Notes: generated by a model not told the origin, from the sequence alone. DNA of 64,000 bases from Straminergon stramineum (GCA_963920665.1 OY987265.1:8251001-8315000), one strand, 5' to 3'. Numbered from the stretch's first letter, positions 46,373 to 58,560 are shown. Translations and numbers: made by a program.

Positions 46373-49300
46373 TCAACACAGTGTGTTACAGGTAAGAGAC
46401 CCTGCTAAACCACGGAGTTGCTGGAACCGATCTCGAGGGAGAGCCTTTGTCATGATATCCGCTAGCTGGTCTTCAGTACAGACATACGTGATAATAATTT
46501 GACCATCTGATTCTGCATCTCGGATCTTGTGGTATTTGGTGTCGATATGTTTAGTTCGTTGATGGAACACGGGATTCTTGACCAACCGGATAGCAGACTG
46601 GTTATCGCAAAATAATGGCGTAGGGTATTGTTGGGGGGATCGAAGACTGTGGAGCAAACGTCTCATCCATAAAATTTCTTGAGTGGCTAAACCAGCTGCA
46701 ATATACTCAGATTCGGTAGTACTGAGCGAGGTACAGGTCTGTTTTCGGCTGCCCCATGCTACTGGGCCGCCGTTGAGTAATAAGAGAAACCCAGATCGCG
46801 ATTTACGATCGTCGCAATCTGCAGCGTAATCCGCATCGCAGTAGGCAGTAAGTTGGTTGGGATGAGTCCCACGTCCATATGTTATGGTATGTGCAAGTGT
46901 CCCTTGTATGTACTTGAGAATTCGCTTAACTCCCAAAACATGGGCGGCAGTGGGATTATTGTTGAATCTAGACATGTTGCTGATGGCATAACTGATATCG
47001 AAACGTGTCCCTATATGAGCAAATTGGAGACAACCAATACACTCACGATATGGAAACGTTACCTTAGGGTCGTCCACTGTAGCAAGCCGCATGTGAGCTG
47101 CACTGGATGGGTCCGATGGCACCGCAACAGAGTGGTAGTCTTCGTGGCCGAAGCATCGGAGAACACGTTCCAAGTACCGTCTTTGATCGAGATGAATGAG
47201 ACCCCGATCCCGATCCCTGGTGATATGTAATCCAACATAAACTTCAACCAAACCTTGAGTAATTTGGAATGCTCCGCCCATGTAACTGAGGATGTCGACA
47301 ATGCTGTTGTTAAAAGTACTACAGACCATCCCGTCATCAACCCAGATGCATAAAATCAATTTAGGGTCAGTTTTGTTGACATACACACAACAGTTGGCAT
47401 CTGAAACGATGAGGTCGTAAGCTTGGAGAAAATGGTCAAACTTTCGGTTCCATACTCGTGCACTTTGCTTGAGGCCATATAAAGCCTTGTTGAGACGACA
47501 AACAAGTCTCTTGTTGGCTGCATGGCGAATCTCAAACCCAATTGGTTGTTGCATATATATTAGCTCCCGTAACAGGCCGTTGAGGTAGGCAGTACATACG
47601 TCAAATTGAGTAATGTTCAAGTCCTCCGCTGCAGCAACAGAGAGGATTGTACGAATGGAGTCAAACTTGACCACTGGACTAAAAGTTTCTTAGTAATCAA
47701 CACCCTTGCGTTGAGTGAACCCTTTAGCCACGAGTCGAGCTTTGTATCGGCTAACAGACCCATCAGCTGCAAGTTTGAGTTTATAAACCCATTTGCATTT
47801 GACTAGGTTGCCCTCTTTAGGAATTTCCTCAAGTGTCCAAGTGTCGTTCTTGACCAGCGACTCATATTCTTCACACATTGCGGCCAACCACAGATCTTTC
47901 TCAGGAGATGCCATGGCTTCTTCATAAGTCTCTGGTTCGTTTGGTATTTCCATTCGAGCAACACAGGCGTAGGAGTTGCGGTCAATTGGATATATCCATT
48001 CTCCAAGGCGGTTGGGCGGGTGCGGGTGCTATGGGCAGGTAAAATATCTTCGACAGGTTGTGCATGGGCTTCCACTGGTGGGAACGGTCGAACATGATCT
48101 TCGTCTGCGGCAATGTCAGTAATGGCATTACCAAGAAGCTGATCAAGCACACTCAAGTCGTCAACATGTTGATCGGTAACTGGTATAACATCAGTGGAGC
48201 TACTAGGAGTGAGAACTGGATTAACATCAATACTTGTGTCATCTGATTCAGTGTCTGGAGGGGTGGAATTGATGTCGAGTACTACGGGTGGTAGTGGGAT
48301 GAGGGGTCGGGGAAGTCGCTCTGGTATGACAGCAGAGGCAATTCGGATTGACGGGTCTGGAGGGAGCTCGCCATCAACCCCGAACCACTGGTGTGTGTGG
48401 CTATCGTCTTGAGTGGTCCCAATAAGAGTTTCATCGAAGAGAACATCTCGGCTCTCATCAATTCGCTGAAGTTCATTATTCCACACTCTGTAGGCCTTAC
48501 TAGTGGCTGAGTAGCCCATAAAAACACCCTTCCGACTCTTTGGTGCAAGCTTCTTCCGTAATTCTTTTGGAACATATACGTAAGCAATGGTCCCAAAGAT
48601 TCGCATATGGGAGACTGAGGGTTTCTCCTTGTACCACAGTTTGAAGGGAGTGCTTCCTTCTATAGTGCGGGTGGCTGTGCAATTTAAGGTATACACAGCT
48701 GTGTGTGCAGCCTCTGCCCAGAAACGAACATGAACCTTGGAAGAATGAAGCATGCTTCGAACTACCTCCATAATCGTGCGAATGTCCCGTTCGGCAGCTC
48801 CGTTCTGCTGTGGTGTATACGAAGTGGTTAACTCTTGCTTGATGTGCTGTTCCGCCAAGTACTGTGTAAACAATTGACTTGTATATTCGGTGCCTCTGTC
48901 ACTACGGACTACTTTGACGATACTATTGGTCTCTCTCTTGAGTTGGGCAACAAATCTCTGGAAAGCTGGAAGTGTCTCAACCTTGGTTTTGAGGCACTCA
49001 ATGACTCGGAAGCCAGAGTAATCGTCTTTGAATAATGCAAAATATAATGCTCCTCCCACTGAGGGCGTGCTCATCGGTCCACAAAGGTCAGAGTGGATTA
49101 GATCACCAGGGCTCTTGGATCGTTCTCGTCGATCATCAGTTGGAAACGGTGTCCTGGAATGTTTGCCATAGGCACAGCCTGAGCAAAAAGATTGCTCCCG
49201 GCTATTGAGAACAAGGCCATCAACAATGCCCTGCGAGGCCATCTTTTAAATCATGGCATGGTTAAGGTGGGCCAGGCGATAGTGCCACAAATCAAGCGTT

Positions 49301-50631
49301 TGTCTGCTCTCAGCAGACGTTGGAATACCGAACGAGGTGGCGACAAGTGCTGAGGTTGATACTTCAAGGTAAAGAACTTCAATGTTAAGCTTGTACATGC
49401 GGTTATAAATGTGTCCCGTCAAGACAACCTTGCCAGCTTCAAACATCTGACATCCAGTATCGGTGTGCAATGTATAGATTTTCTTTTGTGCAGCAACATA
49501 TGATGAAAATAAATTTCGACCAAGGGATGGGACATGAATTACCCCTTTTAGAATCCCAAAGGTGTGGTGCTGATTGAGCTGTATCTTGATGAAGATGTCC
49601 CCAACTCCTGCTACCGTAAGCATTGCACCACCGATGCCTTGAACTGGTCGGCGCTCCATCGACACATCTTGATATGTGGAGAAGTACGACTTGTTGTCAA
49701 TCATGTGCTCCGTACATCCACTGTCGACGTACCAATAGTTTGATGTAGGGAGAACTTCATCGACTGTAGCCATGAATGCTTTGTGACCCTGGTACCGCTT
49801 CTTTGATTGGTCATTGCTGTTCTGGCCTACAGCTTGTGATTCCTGGTGTCTCCGTTGATCTTCTTCACTAGCTGAACACTCCTACCCCCAGTGCCCCATG
49901 ATGCCGCACTTCCAACACTTACTAGTTTTCTTGCGGTCATTAATTTCTTTGCGCCTAGCTGCACGTTGTTCGGGCGTGTATTCAATAGCCTTGCTACTAG
50001 ATGAAGCTATATAAGCGGTTGTGGAAGTGATCTCATCGATCCGAGATTTAAGCGTACTCTCTGTTTGTAATAACTGGAGAGTAAGGTTGTCTAAAGTTTT
50101 TACTGCATCTGGTTGCATACGCCAAGCAGGAATCAAACTATCGAACCCTCTTGGCAAATTGCACAAAATCTTAGAGATCACGACTTGCTCGTTAAACGTG
50201 GTATCGCCTCTAGCGGCTAGCTGCTGTACTATCACGTCAAGTTTCCCTACGAAATCTGCAATGCTATCACCCTGATTCATGGAGCACTTGTAGAATTCTT
50301 GCTGGAGAGTGTGAATGTTCTCAGAAGCATTCTGTTCATGAAATAGCTTGAGCTTGTCCCATATTTGTTTAGACGTGACACAACTTGTGACATGTTTAAG
50401 CATGGTTTCATCAATGGCTTGACAAAGCAAACTAACGGCCTGGTTATCTTTTCTACGCCATATAGCTTTGACATCATTCTCAACTGTGGCAACTGGTTGT
50501 ACTTCAGAACCATCGACAACGTCCATGAGTTCTTTGCCGAGTAATATTGCACGCATCTAGAATTTCCAAATATGGAAATTTGGACCTTTAAATCGAGAGA
50601 TGCCTCCAAGATCACGACTACTGTCAGCCAT
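46373..50631 (-). pseudogene. Copia gag-pol, degenerate
   Basis: Starts MADSSRDLGGISRFKG at 50631. Gag carries a CCHC knuckle (CWKCGIMGHW..EC, about 49880-49920). Pol shows protease YVDSGCTEHM (about 49720), integrase zinc region LAHLNH...CSGCAYGKH, integrase core (HSDLCGPM, SDRGTEYTS, QNGAAERD), reverse transcriptase (KWVYKLK, QFDVCTAYLNG, WVDDG in place of the usual YVDD) and RNase H (CDADYAAD, STTESEYIAA), ending at 46373. In-frame stops: TAG 50557-50559, TAG 49882-49884 inside the zinc knuckle, TAA 49246-49248, TAA 47690-47692. A single-base frameshift lies near 48010-48020. The element can only move with proteins supplied in trans. Confidence 0.93.
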
Positions 50632-50697
50632 GATAACGGAGCAATAAAGAAACAATAAAAGGCTAAAAAAAACCGCAATTTTAGTTGGAAACGAATC

Positions 50698-50711
50698 GTG
50701 GGCCCATAACC
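50698..50711 (-). promoter_or_regulatory. Primer binding site, internal tRNA-iMet match
   Basis: GTGGGCCCATAACC on the plus strand directly abuts the 5' LTR. It equals the anticodon stem-loop sequence of plant initiator tRNA-Met, so the element strand is complementary to it. Priming would use a tRNA half-molecule, as known for Drosophila copia and yeast Ty5, not the tRNA 3' end used by most plant LTR elements. Confidence 0.75.
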
Positions 50712-51154
50712 TGTTGAAACTATTGCATCGACATGCAACCTAGTATACTGTAGCAACAATTCACGCAGAGCTCTTTACCTGAAAAACAAGTACTCATGAC
50801 ACCTTTGGCAGCAAGACAGATATATTATACTCAACATACTTGTCATACACCCCTCTGCACTAAGCCATGCACAGAGTACACTATCACTGCAAAAGCTCTA
50901 CCACACTGACTAGCATCAACGCGGTGTATATACACACACACGAGAGCATTCAGTTACAATCTTTAAGGTTAACGCCTTGACACTTAACTGAAAGTACTAG
51001 TCATCATGAAAACTAGAATGCTCCACTAGCTCCACTAGCTCCGCCGGTTCATCTTCCAGATGCAAAGGACTGCATCGCTGGCTCATCATTTCGCCCAGTG
51101 TTCTTGGCTTCTAGGTGTAGGTCATCCACTGTGGATTTCGACCTGGGTCCAACA
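50712..51154 (-). repeat. Copia 5' LTR
   Basis: 443 bp, the upstream LTR in the direction of transcription. Almost identical to 45890-46332. Confidence 0.97.
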
Positions 51155-52349
51155 AAAACTTGTTGGAAAAGTTGCGCTCTCTCTTCTAGTTTGTGGTAAA
51201 ATTTTCAGATCAATATAAGATGTACTGAATTTTTGGAAGCCAATTGAAGTTCATAAGTTCAATTCAAGTTCATCAAACTGCATTTGATGGCTGCAACTTC
51301 GGGGACTTGTATCTCCTTCATCCAATGTTCGTTTTCAATCAAATTTGTTGGGTTGTGTTCCCCTTGAAGTCTAGTTATTGTGGTAGAATTTTCATGCCAA
51401 TCCAAGTTGTTTTGAATGTTTGGGAGCAATTCGAAGTTCAAAATCCTGACATTTAAGAGTTAGAGTGAACTTTGGCGGCTTCTTTCTTCTTCATACAATG
51501 TTTGTTTCCAATAATTATTTTTGGAAAAGTTGCGCATACTTGTCTAGTTTGTGTGTACAAAATTTCATATCCATCTAAGAAGTTATGAGTGATTGAGAAG
51601 CATTTTAGTAGGAGGAGGTTCAGTTTTTGATGTATTTTTTGCAACTTTTCTTGCTGTTTTTTGACATTTCAAAGCCATTTTGCAGACACAATGTGTCAAT
51701 TAAATGATATTTTTTTTCACCAATGTGTTTTTATGCTGCTTTTGAATCACTTTATAGTTTTAAGTTTCTTCATTTGAGTAGATTTAGAAACCGAATTTTG
51801 CCTCCAAATGTGTTTTTGGGAAAATTTCAGCATCCTTTTTCAACACTAAAATATTTTATTCTTTCAATCTATGTGGTCAAATGACACCAAATTTGTTGCA
51901 AGCCATCTACAACAAGTGCACTACAAGATCGTACGGTTGAGATCTCTATAACTTATTAAAATTTATATTTATGACACTTCAAATGGAATGCTGTTTTTGG
52001 AGCTGTTTGGGCCTTCGGTGGTGAGGGGTTAACTCATCTACTTCAAATTCTACTCCAATTTGAAAATTTCAAGTTTTACTACCATTTGTACTTTGGGAGT
52101 ATTTATAATGTTTGCTAATTTCTATTTATAGAATGACTCAAAAATTTTGTTTACACTAAAATGTTTTCCATATTAATGTACACATATGGTGAACTTTTCA
52201 GAATTTTTGAGATAATTTTCTATTTGATATGATTTTTTTCACTTACTCTTCAAAATATCCAAAATTTTCCTTAAATTTTTTTCAGAAATCATGTTCATTT
52301 ATTGACCTTGTGAGCTTGTAATAATTTTTTGGTGAATGTTGGTGCCCAC

Positions 52350-53331
52350 TTTACTCCTCATTGCCGGAGGAGACGAAAAGTGTCCTTGCAGTGTTTGGTA
52401 GTTAAATTCAAAGTGCTGTCACTTTTGCATCTAATGTCCGAATTCAATAAAACTTGTTGGAAAAGATGAGCATATTAGTCTAGTTTTATTGGTACAATGT
52501 TCAGATCAATCTAAGATGTATTGAGTTTTTGAGAGCCCTTCGAAGTTCACAGGTTCAATTTTAGTTCACCACATTGCATTATGATGGCTGCAACTTTGGG
52601 GGCTTGTAACATTTTTATAAAATGTTTTTTTTCAATAAATTTTTTTGGGTTTTGTTCTTCTCCATGTCTAGTTACTGTGTTAAAATTTTCATGTCAATAC
52701 AAGTTGTTTTGAATTTTTGGGAGCAATTCGAAGTTCAAAATCCAGACATTTTTGCATTACAATGAACTTCTGCTACTTATAACTTCTTCATACGTGGTCC
52801 ATTTTCAATCATTTTTGTTGGAAAAGTTTTACATAATAGTGTAGTTTGTGTGGTTAAAATTTCATATCAATACAAGAGGTAATGAGTGACAGAGAATCAT
52901 TTTAGTAGAGGGAGGTTCAGCCATAGATGTGATTTTTTGCTACTTTTTTCATTGTTTTTTGACATTTCAAAACAATTTTGCAGATACAATGAGTCAATTG
53001 AATGATATTTTTTTTCACGAAAGTATTTGTCTTTGGGTTTTGAATCACTCTATAGTAGAAAGTTTTTTCATCTAAGTAGGTTTAGAAATCGAATTTCACC
53101 TCCAAATGTGTTTTTAAGAAAATTTCAGCATCTTTTTTCAACACGAAAACATTATAATCATTCAATCTGTATGGTCAAATGACCCCAAATTTGTTTCACA
53201 CCATCTATAACATCCACACTACACAATTGTATGGTTGAGATTTTTATATTTCATTGAAATTTAGACTTATAACACTTGAAAAACAAGGATGCTTTTTACA
53301 CATGTTTGGACTTTAGGCGATGAGGGGTTAA
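52350..53331. mobile_element. TTAA-flanked element, family 4 copy 2
   Basis: 974 bp (52354-53327), same orientation as the copia-split relative. The right end and TTAA are intact; the left end is altered (TTTA, TCCTCATTGCCGGAGG). It preserves the uninterrupted sequence around AAAACTTGTTGG where copia went into the relative. Confidence 0.75.
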
Positions 53332-54194
53332 GGGCCAAATGTAGGTACTAGGTAGTGCAAAACCAAATGTGGCTTTTGGGTGCAACTACCTCAAGGTAGG
53401 AAACTTGGAGGGACTCTATTTGTAGCTATTAGAATGTTCAATTAGATTTGATATTCTCATACTTGAAATAGAATTAACTTGAATGAGCTTGAATTTGTAA
53501 TTCTACCTCAAGTATTTGAAACTTACGATTCTATATAATCTTCAATCAACCATATTCATCATATGCCAATTGGTTTGAATAGAGCTAAATCAAATTAAAT
53601 TCAAAAGAAGATTGTACAAAACAGTTTGTATACATTCATTTGTCCAAAGTTTTCAAGCTTCATGAATGAAATTTACCTTGCAACAATAGTAGTTAATTCT
53701 ATATGAGAAATATAATTCTCATGATGGTGCTTGTTTTGTTGGCAAAGATTATAGAAACTTCTTGAAAAAAAATAATGCATTGAATTTGTTTTTGAATTCA
53801 ATTTTCACAAAAAAAAGAAAGAAGAAAAGAGGTCCTACAAGGTTAAGTATGCCAACTAGAGCAATTTCACTATTGGGATTAGTGTGTCTTAATTCTACCT
53901 TAGAGCTATTAATGATTTAGTTTTTTCTTCTATCTCATACCAAGGCTTCTACTTAACTATTTTTTAAAGAATGAAAATCACTTATTATTTTGAAATTTTT
54001 ATCCTAGGCTTTCAAATCAAGTACTCAACATAAAAAAATAGAATCAAAATTTTTAGTGCAAAAATTTTAAATTAAGAAGATTCAATTCCAAATAATCTAG
54101 TCAAAGAATGTTTTCAAAAAACGCTTTCTTCAATTTAAAGACAACTATCTTGCAATCTATGTAGTGGAAGCTTTTGAAATTCCTTCCCTACATA
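53332..54194. other. Unassigned stretch
   Basis: AT-rich, no gene or clear element ends. The later part resembles diverged interiors of family 3 elements. Confidence 0.4.
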
Positions 54195-54306
54195 GGCAAT
54201 TTCATTAAAATGGTAGTATTATTCCGCCATTTTGATGGAATGTTGTGCAATTCCTAACATATTTTGTGCCATTTTACCATAATACCGCCATTTTAATGAA
54301 ATTGCC
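54195..54306. mobile_element. 112-bp palindromic-end MITE, copy 1
   Basis: Inverted ends GGCAATTTCATTAAAATGG and complement GGCAATTTCATTAAAATGG, flanked by TA on both sides. Extra internal repeats of ATTAAAATGGCGG-like blocks make it almost all palindrome. Together the TA flanks suggest a mariner-type MITE. Confidence 0.85.
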
Positions 54307-54775
54307 TATCTACATTCTTATACTAGTCTAGTGCAAAATCTTATGGTTAGATATCCCCCCAAAGAAATTTGTCAAGTTTTTTGCTATTTGCAATACAAAT
54401 GACAATTTTGAGTATTTTTTGATGAAGAAAGGCCCTAGGACTTTAGAGATTGTTGCATAAAACAAATGCTAACATGAAAATGATGATTTTGAACATTACA
54501 TTTATTAAATTGGGACTTTGGAATGAATTTGGGACTTCAAACGCTTTAAGGGGACCACCTTAAATACCATAAATATCCCATATTTATCAAAATGTTATAC
54601 TATGAGTAGCTTCTATATTAGGCTTAAATATAAATAATGTATGTTATAAATATACATACAACCTATATTTAGGTTGAAGAAGGCATAATTAGGTTTAAGG
54701 TGATGTAGCTTTGGAATTTTGAAAAGTCCTTGGAAATTAACAAATATTGTGTTTTAGGAAAAAAGTACAAAAATA

Positions 54776-54887
54776 GGCAATTTCATTAAAATGGCGGTAT
54801 TACAGTAAAATGGCACAAAATATGTTAGGAATTGCATGACATCCCATTAAAATGGCGGAATAATACCGCCATTTTAATGAAATTGCC
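54776..54887. mobile_element. 112-bp palindromic-end MITE, copy 2 (inverted)
   Basis: Same length as copy 1 and nearly identical to its reverse complement, 470 bp away. Flanks TA and TG. Confidence 0.85.
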
Positions 54888-57102
54888 TGTAAAATTTATA
54901 AGGCTGTTTTGTTTTGGGAGCAAACTTAGGCAATTAGGGGAGCTAAGAACACTTTCTTCTTGTTTAGAGAGTTTAATTTCAATCTATTTCATAAAAAAAC
55001 ATAGAAAGTATTATGTTCCTATTGTCATGACCTTTTGTCACAATTTCATCCTTAAAGACTTTCATCCAAAATTTATAAGAGCTCTTTGATTAAAAATCCA
55101 GTTGTCAATCTAAAGAAAATATGATGTTTCTTGTACCATGGAGGGATGCAAATTTCACAATGATATTATCTATCAATTCGTATGAGTACATAGATATCGG
55201 TATAGAAAACTTTGAATCATTGTATTCTGATTGATCAAATGACTTTTGTGAAAATCAAGTTTCATTTTGTGGACAAGCCTAGAAGTTTTTCACTAAAATA
55301 ATATTTGAAGTTCAATTTATCCTCATCTTGTAATCTTTTAACAGAAGAACAAATTGAGTACATTGTGTAGACTGGCTACTACTTTCAATTAACGCTCTCA
55401 TTATTGAGATTAGCATTTGATAGAATATCATGCCCCTTTGAAGCCATTTCATGGGTGTTCCTCAAACTGAATTGAGTGGAGCAGAGTTGTCTGTAGTTTG
55501 ATCTTGAAACATCACTCTGTTTTCAGATTTGCAGCTGGAATATCTTTGGAATCTTTCGCTGCACAAGTCTCTGCATTTCATTACTTGACATTTCATTACC
55601 TTTGCAGCGGGGGCTACACCCTGTGGTCAATGTTCGTCTTATTCTTGATAGTGTTCGTCAGAATTCATGGAAGGTTTAATTTCAGTTGCATCGAAAGAGA
55701 AAGACCTGAATGGAGAGATCACAAAGTACGGAAGAAGAAGAAGCGTAGAACATGCAGGTGGGAGTCCCTGAAAAAAATGGATTGACAAGTCACGCTATCA
55801 ACCACAGCCCAGAATGTATCGCCATAGCCATCAATAAACAGAGATAAATTAAACCTCATGCATAATAGAAGTGATAGGCCATATCTGGAAGTACCCAACT
55901 AGGAAACGGAAGGCTAGCTTGTTGGAATTCCACAGTGAATCAAGAGGTTTAGTTTGCACTTGAAAATTGAAACAAATGCTGTTTTCCTGTTCACATTTTG
56001 CACTGAATGGCAGCCGTAGGGCTTTACACGCACTCAAGTGGAATTTGACAAAAATTCTATGTAGACAACAAAATTACAAATTATCCTTCCCCAGGATAAG
56101 TAGTCCAGAGGACCCGCACAAGCAGACACACCATTCTATAGGGGTTCAAACGAACAAAACTCCAATCCAAAGTATAGAAGATCCTAGTGTATTTACAAAA
56201 ATCAAACTTTCAGAAGATCATACCCTAGAGAACCCCATAAATACTTCATTACACCTTAAGAAGAACTTAACGGAATGCACTACTTTTCCGCCTTTTCAAC
56301 CTGATAAGAAAATTGGCCTATTGGCTCTACTCCCTAAAATTCGTGATTTATGAGAGTCTTTGAAGAATATTCTTAAGCCGGTATTGGGGTCTTCAAGCCT
56401 GGAGGAAGAATCCTTGTACAGTATGTTGGTCGCCACCTCCGAGTCCTCTAAAGTACAAACTAGCCTTTCCACTACGTTCAGTTTTACAGTATGTTTACTG
56501 AAAATCCACACTCTCTAGGAAAGTTACCCTCCGTACTGATCAGTGCAAAGACGCATGTCACCTTCCCTGCATATCTTTTATCAATTATATTAATTGCAAA
56601 CTGTGTCACGATGTCATCCGTCAAGTTTCCATCTACACAGTTTATCATCGTTTGTTCTTACTGAACTCTAATGACGTCCTCACAACATCTCAGTGAAAGG
56701 TAATGAAACCGTTTGAATTCGTTTCGGTGCTGTTTTGATGAAACCATAAATTAATGGGGATCCGCTCTAGTCTACTACACAACCAAGGAACCAAACAATT
56801 TCTCCTTCGAATACAACATTCAACCTCTTTTGTCTAGAGAAGTCGACAAGTACGTTCAGTCCACAAGCGCAAAAGAATGAAGTGCAGTGTCTCAAATCAA
56901 TGTCTAAATTCCGACAAGAACAAAATAATCAATCAACTCCAGACAATTTAGTCTTCACTTGCTCCAAATTGACGACTGCTTTCCCATTTGCTGAACAAGA
57001 ATCCCCGCAACAACCAGCCTCACCTAGCCTCGCCGCCCCCCAGCTGATCAATATGTTCTTTCGAGCACGCTTGCTCTTCATGATCTTGCAATTCCGCACC
57101 CA
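54888..57102. other. Region downstream of acidic gene E
   Basis: Lower AT content from 55.5 kb. The part at 55915-55990 resembles 38105-38165 at DNA level and as minus-strand protein (FQVQTKP against FKVQIKP), so it is an older relative of module 2's downstream part. Another minus ORF (56296-56511) and a plus ORF (55967-56353) are unassigned. Confidence 0.4.
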
Positions 57103-57330
57103 TCACATGATGAATCCATCTTCCACTTCGTCGTCACCTTCCGAATCTTCTCCGTCATCTCCTTCCGAATCTTGTCCGTCTTCGTCAGTCTCGTCGTCGT
57201 TGTTTTGAGCAGGCGGTTGGGGAGGCCTGGGGTTCCACAAGTTCTCCCACTCGTCATCGCTGAATGTCATCCTTGGGTGGAGCTCGACCCAAGGAGACAG
57301 TGCTTGGTTGGGTACACCGGGCACATCCAT
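57103..57330 (-). CDS. LHP-motif small acidic protein, single-unit copy E (intact)
   Basis: 75 residues from MDVPGVPNQALSPW. One unit, VELHPRMTFSDDEWENLWNP followed by RPPQPPAQ, then an acidic tail (DDETDEDGQDSEGDDGEDSE) ending DGFIM. It corresponds to half of the two-unit proteins at 26685 and 38688. It is the most diverged copy, yet the motif and tail are kept, which suggests selection. The upstream 40 bp shares a GCTAGCG..TTCTG block with module 2 leaders. Function unknown. Confidence 0.6.
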   Translation of the reverse strand: MDVPGVPNQALSPWVELHPRMTFSDDEWENLWNPRPPQPPAQNNDDETDEDGQDSEGDDGEDSEGDDEVEDGFIM

Positions 57331-58560
57331 GGTCAGCCTGTAAGCGGAGAAATACAGAGGTTCGATTAGCTAGCGTTTCTGACTGTGATCAGGTAGAACG
57401 TACGGAACCAGATAAGCAATCAATTGGAAAGGTTTCGTGGGAAGCTAGCAGCATGGACAATTAACTCGCTCGATCCAGACAACTTGGGGTTCTTCCAAAG
57501 AAGAGCTGCGGCTACCAAGGCATGTCCTTGCTACTGAGGTCGACTTCCAGCCTCGTCTCGAGACAGTTGCCAATATACTCGCAGGTACGTGCGTGCGTGC
57601 AAGCCTACTGACGTACGGGCGGACGTACGGGCTTAACTATGCAAATTGCAACTGTGAAACTTCGTAACCAAATACTTGCAAGTGGCAAAGATATGTGGTG
57701 AGCAATCAACGAGCTCTAGTACTTATGACTGAGGTTCGAGAATTGAAGCAAAGAGCTGCAAAGCGATTATCGGTGTTAAACACAAAGAGACACGCACAAC
57801 TTCTAACAATATTTGCACTACAGAGCGATATAGCTAGAGCGCTACTGGGGACCAGCTAGCTGGGCGAGTACTCAGAGATCGGTCAAAGTGCATCAGTGGC
57901 AGATCGATTGATAGATGGACAGCTTCAGTGCTCTGTACATCTAACTACGCTACTGAATGCGCCGGCCCGCATTACCAAAAAGATAGGGGATATCGACAGT
58001 GGGACTCGATCACTTTGGCCTGTGGAAGTTAGAGAGTGAGGAGCTAGCTAGGGTGCAAAAATGCAATGCAATTCCAGTTATGGTCGCCAGAAGAACCTCT
58101 ACGTACACGTACATGCAGAGGGGCCTGAGGAGGAGCAGCTGTGCAGGAAGCTCGCAACTAATTGAAAGATCGACAATGAAGGGATGAGGGAGGGGCAATC
58201 AACTATTTGTATCCTCAGATCGAGAATTGGAAGTGCAAGAAATGATGACAGTGATCGAATTCCGATAACTGAAATACACTACAAACAGTACAAAGAGAGG
58301 GGTGTGATGTGAAATAACTCCAATCCAAAATTGGTTTTGACTTGCTTTTTCTGATTTATTGACCTCTAGGAGTAGTGACTCTGCTTAGTGGCTACCTTTT
58401 TGCATTGCAATGAAATTGCTCATTTGGGACCAAAAAGTTAAAATTAGAAATTAGTTTGGCACATTGATTGCACTGCACTGTATCGTGAAGTTCCGATATC
58501 GGCAGTGCAAGGTGAGTATAACGGAAATTTCGTTAAAACGGCGGTATTCCACAAACTTGG
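57331..58560. other. Upstream region of acidic gene E
   Basis: Less AT-rich sequence with many short direct motifs (for example GACGTACGGG at about 57610-57630 and GCTAGC blocks). It is a plausible promoter and 5' UTR region; no other gene recognised. Confidence 0.35.

Larger units (their letters stand above)
45885..51159 (-). mobile_element. Ty1-copia LTR retrotransposon
   Basis: A complete 5265-bp element in minus orientation with two 443-bp LTRs, 5-bp target duplications AAAAC (45885-45889, 51155-51159), primer site, polypurine tract and one gag-pol frame in the order protease, integrase, reverse transcriptase, RNase H, which defines copia. LTRs differ at 5 of 443 positions, so the insertion is recent. 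The coding frame is nevertheless broken in five places. Confidence 0.97.
45797..52032. mobile_element. TTAA-flanked element, family 4 copy 1 (split by copia)
   Basis: Left end 45801 (CCCCTCACCGCTGAAGG) and right end 52028 (complement CCCCTCACCACCGAAGG) lie between TTAA sites 45797-45800 and 52029-52032. Removing the copia insertion with one target duplication leaves about 958 bp, close to the 974 bp of its relative at 52354-53327. Confidence 0.85.

Noticed and set aside
46373..50631. Possible reassigned code (TAA/TAG as Gln), as several stops in gag-pol and in acidic gene copies A and B fall at Gln-like positions
   Set aside because: FES1, the acetyltransferase and the NOL9-like gene all end with TAA at the expected C-terminus, and intact acidic gene copies end normally. 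C-to-T decay of CAG/CAA explains the pattern.
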